64,000 bases of DNA, from contig NZ_CP054044.1 in NCBI RefSeq assembly GCF_013282745.1, forward strand, positions 186,001 through 250,000. Direction: 5' to 3'. This DNA is from Yersinia bercovieri ATCC 43970. GTDB lineage: Bacteria; Pseudomonadota; Gammaproteobacteria; Enterobacterales; Enterobacteriaceae. The notes under the pieces were generated by a model. It did no database searches and had not been told where the DNA came from. It worked only from the letters and a program-made list of their open reading frames with translations. Numbering within the stretch: position 1 is the stretch's first letter; every line of letters starts with the position of its first letter. The translations under genes and the position numbers were made by a program. Shown in pieces: positions 9,457 through 16,996 of the stretch.

Positions 9457-9510
9457 TAATTGTCTTAGCTTGATACTTGTCCTAGCTTGATACTTGTCCT
9501 AGCTTGATAA
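9450..9510. repeat. 17-bp tandem repeat, about 3.6 copies
   Basis: Units 'agcttgataattgtctt', 'agcttgatacttgtcct' (twice, identical) and a partial 'agcttgataa'. The yhfT stop codon TGA lies in the first unit, and every full unit carries a TGA. Probably slippage-generated and variable between strains. Confidence 0.85.
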
Positions 9511-9526
9511 ATAGAGTGTAGAAGCC

Positions 9527-9563
9527 AAAAAGCCCGTTCGTTATAAACGAAACGGGCTTTTTC
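9527..9563. terminator. Bidirectional terminator between yhfT and glnB
   Basis: AAAAGCCCGTTCGTT-ATA-AACGAAACGGGCTTTT, a 15-bp near-perfect stem with A and T flanks. It serves yhfT (plus) and glnB (minus). Confidence 0.9.
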
Positions 9564-9610
9564 TTGCGTGCTATCTGTTGCCGGCTCTCTAATTGCCAGA
9601 GGGCGGCAAA

Positions 9611-9964
<354 letters not shown>

Positions 9965-11587
9965 TTACCAATTCTTGCGGCCAAAGCCTGATGTAATCGG
10001 ATAGCGTCTATCTTTACCAAAATTGCGGGCAGTGATGCGCGGCCCGACAGCTGACTGACGCCGTTTGTATTCATTGATATCTACCAGGCGGATGACCTTA
10101 CGCACGATAGTTTCATCAAAGCCGTCTGCGACCAAATCAGCCACCGACTTATCTTGCTCGACATAGCCTTCGAGGATGGCGTCCAAAATATCATAAGGGG
10201 GCAGGCTATCTTCATCTTTCTGATCAGGAGCCAGCTCCGCAGAGGGTGGGCGCGTGATAACCCGCTGCGGGATCACGTAGGAGACGGTATTACGGTATGC
10301 CGATAATTTGAAGACCAGGGTTTTTGGCACATCTTTCAGCACATCAAAACCGCCCGCCATATCCCCGTACAAAGTGGCATAGCCCACGGCCATTTCGCTT
10401 TTGTTACCCGTGGTTAATACAATGCTGCGGCGCTTGTTGGACAGCGCCATCAGCACCACACCACGACAACGCGCCTGGAGGTTCTCTTCCGTGGTATCGC
10501 GCGCAGTACCGGCAAACATCGGGGCTAGTTGCCCCATAAAAGCATCAAACATTGGCTCGATGGAGAGCACATCAAATTCGATGCCCAGAATCTCAGCTTC
10601 TTCTTTGGCATCGGCAATACTGATATCTGCGGTGTATCGGAACGGCATCATCAATGCCTGAACCTTATCTTTACCCAGCGCATCGACGGCAATCGCCAGT
10701 GTCAGCGCGGAGTCAATCCCGCCGGATAAGCCCAGTACCGCGCCATTAAAACCATTTTTAGTGACGTAATCGCGCACCGCTAATACCAGCGCCTCATAGA
10801 CCTGCGCCAGTGGTGGCAGTTCAGCGGCAGGTGCCATCATCGGCACCACTTCACACTCGTTGAGCTGCAACAAGGTGGTTTGCTCGGCAAATGCCGCCAG
10901 ACGATGGGTCAGGTTGCCCGCTGCATCGAAGACTTTGGAGCAGCCATCAAAAATCAGCTCATCCTGCCCGCCAATCTGGTTGAGATAGACCAATGGCAAG
11001 CCGGTGCGCTGGCAATGTGCCGCCATCAAGGTTTTACGGATATAGGGTTTTTCGCGGTTATAAGGGGAGGCATTGATCGACAACAGCACTTCGGCACCGG
11101 CGGCTTTCGCGGCATCGACCGGGCCGTCGAACCATAAATCTTCACAAATAAGCAAGCCCAGACGGTAGCCCTTCAACTCAACGACACAACTGTCATGACC
11201 GGCTGAAAAGTAACGTTTTTCGTCGAATACGCCGTAGTTCGGCAATTGCTGTTTAAAATAGCGCGCCAGCAATTTACCCTCAGAAAACAGCGATAATGCG
11301 TTATACAGGTTACCCGCTTCGCGCCACGGGTGGCCTACCAGCACCGCGATATGCTGCGTTGCGGCTTGTAGACGATCCAACTGTGCTTCACAGCGTTGAT
11401 AAAAATCATCGCGATACAGCAGATCTTCTGGCGGATAACCGGACAAAGCCAGCTCGGAGAACATGACCAGACTGGCCCCCGCCTTCTGCTGCTCATTTAA
11501 GGTTTGCAACATACGTTCAGTGTTGCCTTCGATATCGCCAACCAGCCAATTCAGCTGGGCTAACGCAACGGAAAGTGATCTGCTCAT
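9965..11587 (-). CDS. nadE: Glutamine-dependent NAD+ synthetase
   Basis: 540 aa two-domain enzyme that converts nicotinate adenine dinucleotide, ATP and glutamine to NAD+. The N-terminal nitrilase-type glutaminase domain shows the E45-K112-C148 triad ('FSELALSGYPPED', 'FKQQLPNYG', 'LLICEDLW'). The C-terminal synthetase domain has the ATP-pyrophosphatase P-loop SGGIDS (288-293). E. coli K-12 has only a short ammonia-dependent NadE, so this is the long type. It sits between glrR and glnB, an arrangement found in Yersinia and relatives. No leader anomaly was seen. Confidence 0.95.
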   Translation of the reverse strand: MSRSLSVALAQLNWLVGDIEGNTERMLQTLNEQQKAGASLVMFSELALSGYPPEDLLYRDDFYQRCEAQLDRLQAATQHIAVLVGHPWREAGNLYNALSLFSEGKLLARYFKQQLPNYGVFDEKRYFSAGHDSCVVELKGYRLGLLICEDLWFDGPVDAAKAAGAEVLLSINASPYNREKPYIRKTLMAAHCQRTGLPLVYLNQIGGQDELIFDGCSKVFDAAGNLTHRLAAFAEQTTLLQLNECEVVPMMAPAAELPPLAQVYEALVLAVRDYVTKNGFNGAVLGLSGGIDSALTLAIAVDALGKDKVQALMMPFRYTADISIADAKEEAEILGIEFDVLSIEPMFDAFMGQLAPMFAGTARDTTEENLQARCRGVVLMALSNKRRSIVLTTGNKSEMAVGYATLYGDMAGGFDVLKDVPKTLVFKLSAYRNTVSYVIPQRVITRPPSAELAPDQKDEDSLPPYDILDAILEGYVEQDKSVADLVADGFDETIVRKVIRLVDINEYKRRQSAVGPRITARNFGKDRRYPITSGFGRKNW

Positions 11588-11632
11588 TTGTATTTAAACT
11601 CGGTTATCAGCGTTGTCATTGATTAACAACAG

Positions 11633-12970
11633 TTATTCTTTGAAATCGTTGGCATCCAACTCGTGACGTGACAACAATTTGTAAAACTCGGTACGGTTGC
11701 GCCCCGCCATTCTGGCGGCTTGGGTCACATTTCCTTTGGTGATTTGTAGCAGCTTACGCAAATAATTCAATTCGAATTGATTACGCGCCTCAACAAAAGT
11801 CGGTAATGCGGTGTTCTCCCCCTCTAGCGCCTGTTCAACCAGCGCTTCACTGATAACCGGAGCCGAAGTTAATGCCACACACTGTTCGATAACGTTGACC
11901 AGTTGGCGCACATTACCCGGCCAACTGGCGGTCATAAGCCGTTTCATAGCATCAGTTGAGAAGCTGCGGACAAAGGGTTTATGGCGCTTAGCTGACTCAC
12001 GTAACAGATGGTTTGCCAACAGCGGAATATCTTCTGAACGCTCATGTAACGCGGGGATCTTCAGATTCACCACATTCAAACGATAGTAGAGATCTTCGCG
12101 GAATTCATTTTTCGCCATGGCTTTAGGCAAGTCACGGTGCGTGGCTGAAATCACCCGGACATCAATGCTTAAGTCGCGGTTACTGCCCAGTGGGCGCACT
12201 TTGCGCTCCTGCAACACCCGCAGCAATTTTACCTGCAAAGACAACGGCATATCGCCGATTTCGTCGAGGAACAGCGTACCGCCTTCTGCGGCCTGAAATA
12301 GCCCTTCGCGGCTACTGACAGCGCCGGTAAATGCGCCTTTGGCATGACCAAAGAGTTCTGATTCAAGTAACTGCTCGGGTAGTGCACCGCAGTTGATGGC
12401 GATAAAGGCTTTTTTCGCCCGTGGACTGGCAGCATGGATAGCTTGCGCCAATACCTCTTTACCAGTGCCGCTCTGCCCGTTAATCAGCACGCTGACATCT
12501 GATTGCGCCACCATTTTGGCTTGTTCCAGCAAGCGCAACATCACCGGACTGCGGGTGACAATCTCTTCGCGCCAGCTATCATCACCGGCAGGCATAGAAA
12601 GCTCTAAAGCCGCATCGATCGCTTTATATAAAGCATCACGATCAACCGGTTTGGTTAGGAAGCTAAACACCCCTTGCTGAGTGGCGGCAACAGCATCAGG
12701 AATCGAGCCGTGGGCAGTCAGGATAATCACTGGCATACCGGGTTGATGCTTTTGGATTTCGACAAACAGCGCCATGCCATCCATCTCATCCATCCGCAAA
12801 TCACTGATAACCAAATCAATCTTCTCGCGCATTAACAGGCGTAATGCTTCCTGGCCGCTTTCAGCGGTGGTGACATTAAATCCTTCGCTGGTTAAACGCA
12901 TCCCCAGTAGTTTGAGTAAGCTGGGATCGTCATCAACCAGCAGTAGATTGGCCGGTTTGCGTGGCGTCAT
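11633..12970 (-). CDS. glrR: Sigma-54-dependent response regulator GlrR (QseF)
   Basis: 445 aa. The receiver domain (1-120) has phospho-acceptor D57 ('VISDLRMDEMDG') and K107. The AAA+ domain has Walker A GQSGTGKE (165-172), the sigma-54 contact loop GAFTGA (211-216) and Walker B 'LFLDEIGD'. A Fis-type helix-turn-helix is at the C-terminus ('GNVTQAARMAGRNRTEFYKLL'). It is phosphorylated by GlrK and activates glmY. Its 5' end overlaps the 3' end of qseG by 38 nt, with AAGGAATCTC before the ATG. Three TGTC-N10-GACA GlrR boxes lie upstream of glmY in this window. Confidence 0.97.
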   Translation of the reverse strand: MTPRKPANLLLVDDDPSLLKLLGMRLTSEGFNVTTAESGQEALRLLMREKIDLVISDLRMDEMDGMALFVEIQKHQPGMPVIILTAHGSIPDAVAATQQGVFSFLTKPVDRDALYKAIDAALELSMPAGDDSWREEIVTRSPVMLRLLEQAKMVAQSDVSVLINGQSGTGKEVLAQAIHAASPRAKKAFIAINCGALPEQLLESELFGHAKGAFTGAVSSREGLFQAAEGGTLFLDEIGDMPLSLQVKLLRVLQERKVRPLGSNRDLSIDVRVISATHRDLPKAMAKNEFREDLYYRLNVVNLKIPALHERSEDIPLLANHLLRESAKRHKPFVRSFSTDAMKRLMTASWPGNVRQLVNVIEQCVALTSAPVISEALVEQALEGENTALPTFVEARNQFELNYLRKLLQITKGNVTQAARMAGRNRTEFYKLLSRHELDANDFKE

Positions 12971-14039
12971 GAGATTCCTTATTAGTCGCAGGGGGGAGGT
13001 CAGTTGGCGGCACCACTGGCGGGGTATCAGCCGGTTTTTCTATTGCTGGCGCGACCGATTGAGTGTCAGTTTGGGGTGTCACTGGCTTGGTTTCAGCTGG
13101 TTTGGCCTCTGCTGGTTTGGCTTCAATCGGCTTAGCTTCTGCCGGCTTAGCTTCTACTGGCTTAGCGGCTGCCGGTTTGGCCTCTGCTGGCTTGGTTTCA
13201 ATCGGCTTAGCTTCAATCGGCTTAGCTGCTGCCGGTTTGGCAGGCTCCACTTTGGGTTGAGGTTTCACTTCTGCGGGTTTGGCCGCTGCTGCCGCGGGTT
13301 TGCTCTCCGCGTCAGTTTCTGGAATTTCATTTTGTAACTGCTTACGCGATGAGAGCTGCCGCTCAATGTCGGTCAGATTTTCCAACTTGCGGGTGGTATC
13401 CAGCAAGTTATATTGCAACCGGACCTGGCTCTCCCGCAGACGATCTATCTGAGCATCTGATTCATCTTGTAAGCGCTGATAGCGAGTGCGCTCCTCAGCC
13501 AAAGAGATGCGCAGCACCTGCTGCTCGCGCCACAATTGAATCAATGGGCGCACAGCGGCTGGCAAGGTTGGGCTATAGCTGTTTAGGCGCTCAACCACCT
13601 GACGCCGCTCGGCTATCGACGGCTCGGCACTGCTAATCAGAATGCCCTGCTTAAAGGCGGCAGACCAAGTGATCACTGGCAGTGCTTTGGCTAACGCCCG
13701 CGCCTGAGTAGAACCAAGGCGCTCAGCACAATCCATCGCTCGTAACCAGTACAGCGAGTTTTCCAGCGTCTCTTTATCATCAATGTCCCACAGCACATCA
13801 CAGGGTAACGTACGATAATCAACGATTTTCGTTTCCGGTATCACCATCTGAACCGCTTGTGAAAAACGGCTGCTAGCAGAATTATCTGTACACCCGGTGA
13901 GTAACAGTGGGGCCAGCAATATAGCTCGCCAAAAAATACCCATACCAGAGTTGCCCGCAGGCATAGTGGCCGCAGTTGAGGTGGAACCTGATAACAAGGC
14001 GGTCTTTTTAGTGATACTGCTTATAGACCATTTGTACAT
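12933..14039 (-). CDS. qseG: QseG lipoprotein with a long AKPxE repeat tail
   Basis: 368 aa, against about 237 in E. coli. Lipobox LLTGC is at about residues 46-50. The region 'TLENSLYWLRAMDCAERL' and the coiled-coil stretch before 'LENLTDIERQLSSRKQ' match QseG, a lipoprotein that partners GlrK/QseE. The extra length is a C-terminal low-complexity tract of AKPAE/AKPIE pentapeptides encoded by 15-bp repeats. The ATG at 14039 lies 3 nt after the glrK stop (translational coupling) but gives an unusually long pre-lipobox region; internal Met26 or Met33 are alternatives. It overlaps glrR by 38 nt. Confidence 0.88.
   Translation of the reverse strand: MYKWSISSITKKTALLSGSTSTAATMPAGNSGMGIFWRAILLAPLLLTGCTDNSASSRFSQAVQMVIPETKIVDYRTLPCDVLWDIDDKETLENSLYWLRAMDCAERLGSTQARALAKALPVITWSAAFKQGILISSAEPSIAERRQVVERLNSYSPTLPAAVRPLIQLWREQQVLRISLAEERTRYQRLQDESDAQIDRLRESQVRLQYNLLDTTRKLENLTDIERQLSSRKQLQNEIPETDAESKPAAAAAKPAEVKPQPKVEPAKPAAAKPIEAKPIETKPAEAKPAAAKPVEAKPAEAKPIEAKPAEAKPAETKPVTPQTDTQSVAPAIEKPADTPPVVPPTDLPPATNKESHDATQTGQSTAG
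13080..13245. repeat. 15-bp in-frame tandem repeats in qseG
   Basis: About ten units on the theme 'gctggcttagcttctgcc' in plus orientation, encoding A-K-P-(A/I/V)-E on the minus strand. Copy-number change would keep frame and alter only tail length. The opposite-strand 'SAGLASAGLA' frame is a shadow of this repeat. Confidence 0.85.
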
Positions 14040-14042
14040 TAT

Positions 14043-15494
14043 TCATTCATTCTCGGCGGTTAATGGCAATTCAACACGGAAACAGACGGCGGCATAATCC
14101 ACGGCCACCAATTGCAGGTCGCCCTGCATACGTCTGATGCAGTCCTGAGCAATACTCAGCCCCAATCCGCTGCCTTTGACGGCCCCTTTTCGCTGATGGC
14201 TTCCCTGGAAAAAAGGCTCAAATATCATTGTTTCTTCTGAATTCGGGATTGGCGCCCCGGTATTGGCGATATCAATTTGTACGCGGTTATTCACCTGACG
14301 ACTGCGAATCCAAATGGTACCGGATTCCTCGCCATAGTGCACCGCATTGGAGTAGAGATTATCTAATACCCGCATTAATAGCGTTGGATCTGCCCAACAA
14401 ATGTCCGCCTGCAAATCCTGCTCGGTGCGGATCATCTTGGCACGCGCCGGTAAACTGTGGGCGGAAATCACATCTTCAACCATGTCGGCCAGTTCAACAT
14501 TTTCGAGTTCACCGGGGCCATCCGCCAGTTTGCGGTTATAGTCCAGCAGTTGCTCTATCAACAGCTGCAAGTGGCGGCTGCTATTATCAAGGATAGCGAC
14601 CACCTCTTTCTGATCCTGGGTTAATGGCCCGGCCACCTCATCAGCCAGCAATTCAGTCCCTTCGCGCATACTGGCTAATGGCGTTTTCAACTCATGGGAG
14701 ATGTGGCGCAAAAATTCATGGCGCTGTGACTCCAACCAGGCTAAACGTTCGCTGAGCCAAATAATGCGCTGTGCCAGTGACCGTAACTCCCGAGGCCCCT
14801 TAAACAGGGCGGTATTACCCAGCGGTCGTCCCTCTCCCAGGCGATTTATCATTCGCTCAATGCCTTTAACCGGCCCAATTATCATCCGGGTGAATAACAC
14901 TACTAATAGCACGCTAACCAAAAACAGCAACAGTGATTGCCAGCCAAAGAATTGGCCACGTTCGGCGATATCTTTTTGCAGCTGTTGACCGCGCGAGAAA
15001 ATCACATCGCGGGTGGCCTGTACCATTTCGGCATTTGAGCGGGAAAATTGCTCTAATAGCGCAGAAGCGTTCTGTGCCGGGCCGCTATTTTTACATTGAA
15101 TATCAGAAAGTTGGTTCAGAAGCCCACTCAGGGTTTGGTAATAGCGAGCATCAGGCAGAATAGGGGCGTGAGTATCAAGCATTTGCGCGTACTGTTTACG
15201 CTGATGCTGATAGAGCTTGGCCAGCGTGGCATCATCTAACACACAATATTGGCGATAGCTGCGCTCCATTTCGAGCGCCACACTGGTCATCGCCTCACTG
15301 CGCCGGGCATCTGCCAGCGTGGTGCGGTTGATATCAGCCGCCTGAGTACTTAAGTGATCCAGACTCTGATACGCCTGATATGCGAGCACCAATAGCGGCA
15401 GCAGCACCAACAGAAATGCCATGAGCACCAATTGACGTAAAGAACGGGGGAATAAACGCCATCTTTTCAACGAAATCATCTCATTACCTATCAT
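14043..15494 (-). CDS. glrK: Sensor histidine kinase GlrK (QseE)
   Basis: 483 aa inner-membrane kinase. TM1 (about 21-40), a periplasmic domain with conserved 'RSYRQYCVLDD', TM2 (about 185-205), HAMP, then a His-kinase domain with 'FLRHISHELKTPLAS' (phospho-His about 267), N box 'LYSNAVHYG' and G box 'GSGLGLSIA'. It phosphorylates GlrR to control glmY. First gene of glrK-qseG-glrR, with the next start 3 nt after its stop. Start may be M1 or M6 (ATG after TAGGT); both are compatible. GlmY lies immediately upstream on the same strand. Confidence 0.95.
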   Translation of the reverse strand: MIGNEMISLKRWRLFPRSLRQLVLMAFLLVLLPLLVLAYQAYQSLDHLSTQAADINRTTLADARRSEAMTSVALEMERSYRQYCVLDDATLAKLYQHQRKQYAQMLDTHAPILPDARYYQTLSGLLNQLSDIQCKNSGPAQNASALLEQFSRSNAEMVQATRDVIFSRGQQLQKDIAERGQFFGWQSLLLFLVSVLLVVLFTRMIIGPVKGIERMINRLGEGRPLGNTALFKGPRELRSLAQRIIWLSERLAWLESQRHEFLRHISHELKTPLASMREGTELLADEVAGPLTQDQKEVVAILDNSSRHLQLLIEQLLDYNRKLADGPGELENVELADMVEDVISAHSLPARAKMIRTEQDLQADICWADPTLLMRVLDNLYSNAVHYGEESGTIWIRSRQVNNRVQIDIANTGAPIPNSEETMIFEPFFQGSHQRKGAVKGSGLGLSIAQDCIRRMQGDLQLVAVDYAAVCFRVELPLTAENE

Positions 15495-15574
15495 CCTGTT
15501 GTGATGCTAGCTGACTCTGTCGGGATTACAATGGCTGCAATCCAAATAAATACCGCGACCGCCCTATGCGGGAT

Positions 15575-15608
15575 AAAAAAAAAGCACTCGCCAGAAGCTA
15601 AGTGCTTT
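15575..15608 (-). terminator. Terminator between glmY and glrK
   Basis: Minus strand AAAGCACT - 12 nt - AGTGCTTT followed by more than six U. It lies 81 nt upstream of the glrK start, so it could end or attenuate transcripts coming from the glmY side. Confidence 0.75.
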
Positions 15609-15827
15609 AAATTTAATTTTTTTTACTCATAACCGTCAGAATCATTATCAGACCTGCCTGTTATACAGTGATGAAATGACTAACTGGCAATGAGACAACG
15701 GGGCAATAGCTGCCCCGTCGCAAGAATATTTGGATGCCCTTACATATCGTCTCCAGTGTGATGAAGCCGTAGCAATCATCGGGAGGATGAGACGAATAGC
15801 ATCCAGACATGTCCAAAATTGATGAAT

Positions 15828-16011
15828 GGTTCATCACAGCAGGACATAGGCGGTGCCTCACTCAACGTGTCGTCCGATGTTTGATAATGTGCATTCACAC
15901 AATATCGGTTTAGGTGGACGATAGGCACCAGTCTTAGGCATCATTCGGTGGCTTATGAAGCGCATATTCCGCTTAACAGCGGGACTATCATAAAGAGGTG
16001 AATGAGCAACT
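15828..16011 (-). ncRNA. glmY: GlmY small RNA
   Basis: The position (between purL and glrK, same strand as glrK) is that of E. coli GlmY. The predicted 5' end AGTTGCTCATTCACC matches the E. coli GlmY start apart from two bases. Downstream, 'GGTGCCTATCGTCCAC' and 'GGACGACACGTTGAGTGAGG' with CACC form the hairpin shared by GlmY and GlmZ. GlmY sequesters the adaptor RapZ, sparing GlmZ and so raising GlmS. The start at 16011 fits the sigma-54 promoter. The 3' end is uncertain: I used the ~184-nt E. coli length, but a strong hairpin (ACGGGGCA/TGCCCCGT) at about 15697-15719 could be the real end. Confidence 0.82.
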
Positions 16012-16022
16012 GAATAGGATAA

Positions 16023-16039
16023 TGCAGCTTGCGTGCCAA
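16023..16039 (-). promoter_or_regulatory. Sigma-54 promoter of glmY
   Basis: The minus strand reads TTGGCACGCAAGCTGCA, against the sigma-54 consensus TGGCACG-N4-TTGCW. The -12 GC is 13 nt before the inferred start at 16011. Confidence 0.85.
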
Positions 16040-16144
16040 CTTTTAAAAATAAACATTAATCAATTGATTTATAATGAAAAATTATTTTTTAATTAAAATA
16101 ATAAAAACCACAAAAGCTCAATAATTAATCAATGATAAATTCTT

Positions 16145-16257
16145 TGTCGCTTAATCACGACACCTAAAGGCAAATTAAATAAACTGTATATAAATCATAA
16201 TGTTAAATGTCTCTTATTTGAGACAGTGATTTAGCTGATTGTCGCGATTTACCGACA
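16145..16257. promoter_or_regulatory. Three GlrR-binding boxes upstream of glmY
   Basis: Three exact TGTC-N10-GACA palindromes at 16145-16162, 16208-16225 and 16240-16257. This is the GlrR motif known from glmY and rpoE control, placed 134-246 nt upstream of the glmY start as expected for a sigma-54 enhancer. The intervening DNA (16040-16140) is very AT-rich and could bind IHF. Confidence 0.85.
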
Positions 16258-16519
16258 GTTAAATTAAAATAGTTATTATTCAATAAGATAAAAATTAATT
16301 TTTAATATATTAATCGGATTATTGAGTCAGCCCGCTGCTGAGTCACTCGCGCCCCGCCTACGCGAAAACCACCACTGCGTTATAAATTATGCGATTTCAT
16401 TACCAAGGCAAATAATTCACTATTCTGTTCTGACCCAGAAGTGGCCACCAAAAACAGGAGCACTCTACTCAGTTGACCAAGGATGCCGCTTAACCTTAAT
16501 CCGAATATAAGGAGGCAAA

Positions 16520-16960
16520 ATGAAGCCTGCCAATATAACCACGGGATTAATATTACTCACCACCCTATTTAGCCCCTACTACACCGCAGCGCTAAACCAC
16601 AACTCAAGCGCGATAGCCGCTAAGCCAGTACCTACACGGGTATCCGCTATCGAACATCATGACGATGATAGCTTCCCCGAATTTTCCATTGAGGACTTTC
16701 ACCTTGTGCAAAATATCGCAGGCAGAGAGGCGGAAATAACATTCACCTTAAAAAGCAGTGGGTTACTGTATTATAATGTTGTTCTTAATGATAAAGATAA
16801 TTTTGACATCATAGAAACATCAGGCTTTGTTAATAATAATCAACGCCATGTGTCACTAAAGAAGACCAGCACTCTTGCAGGAAACTATAAGGTTATTATC
16901 GAGTTAGTTGATAATAATAAAGTGACGGTGAGCAGAAATTACGATATTACGCTGGAGTGA
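16520..16960 (+). CDS. Small secreted protein of unknown function
   Basis: 146 aa with a strong Shine-Dalgarno (AAGGAGG at 16510-16516). The N-terminus looks like a Sec signal peptide (about 1-25, hydrophobic 'TTGLILLTTLFSPYYTAA'). The mature part has an acidic linker with 'EHHDDDSFPEF' and then about 85 residues of alternating hydrophobic/polar pattern suggesting one beta-sandwich domain ('AEITFTLKSSGLLYYNVVL', 'GNYKVIIELVDNNKVTVSRNYDITLE'). No cysteines, no recognised family. It is monocistronic, converges on purL and shares its terminator. Probably a periplasmic or secreted accessory protein. Confidence 0.65.
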   Translation: MKPANITTGLILLTTLFSPYYTAALNHNSSAIAAKPVPTRVSAIEHHDDDSFPEFSIEDFHLVQNIAGREAEITFTLKSSGLLYYNVVLNDKDNFDIIETSGFVNNNQRHVSLKKTSTLAGNYKVIIELVDNNKVTVSRNYDITLE

Positions 16961-16965
16961 TAAAA

Positions 16966-16987
16966 CTCAGGGGATCACTCCCCTGAG
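16966..16987. terminator. Hairpin between the secreted orphan and purL
   Basis: CTCAGGGG-ATCACT-CCCCTGAG, a perfect 8-bp stem between two convergent stops. U tracts are weak on both sides, so it may act as a stabilising 3' hairpin or a weak bidirectional terminator. Confidence 0.6.
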
Positions 16988-16996
16988 CCGGATTGA

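Noticed and set aside
9450..9510. Short array that could be taken for CRISPR
   Set aside because: Repeats are head-to-tail 17-mers without spacers.
13063..13260. 65-codon plus-strand frame rich in S-A-G-L
   Set aside because: It is the complement of the qseG AKPxE repeat; periodic 15-bp DNA keeps several frames open. No start signal.
15661..15861. 66-codon minus-strand ORF in the glmY-glrK gap
   Set aside because: It overlaps the GlmY 3' region, lacks a Shine-Dalgarno and resembles no protein.
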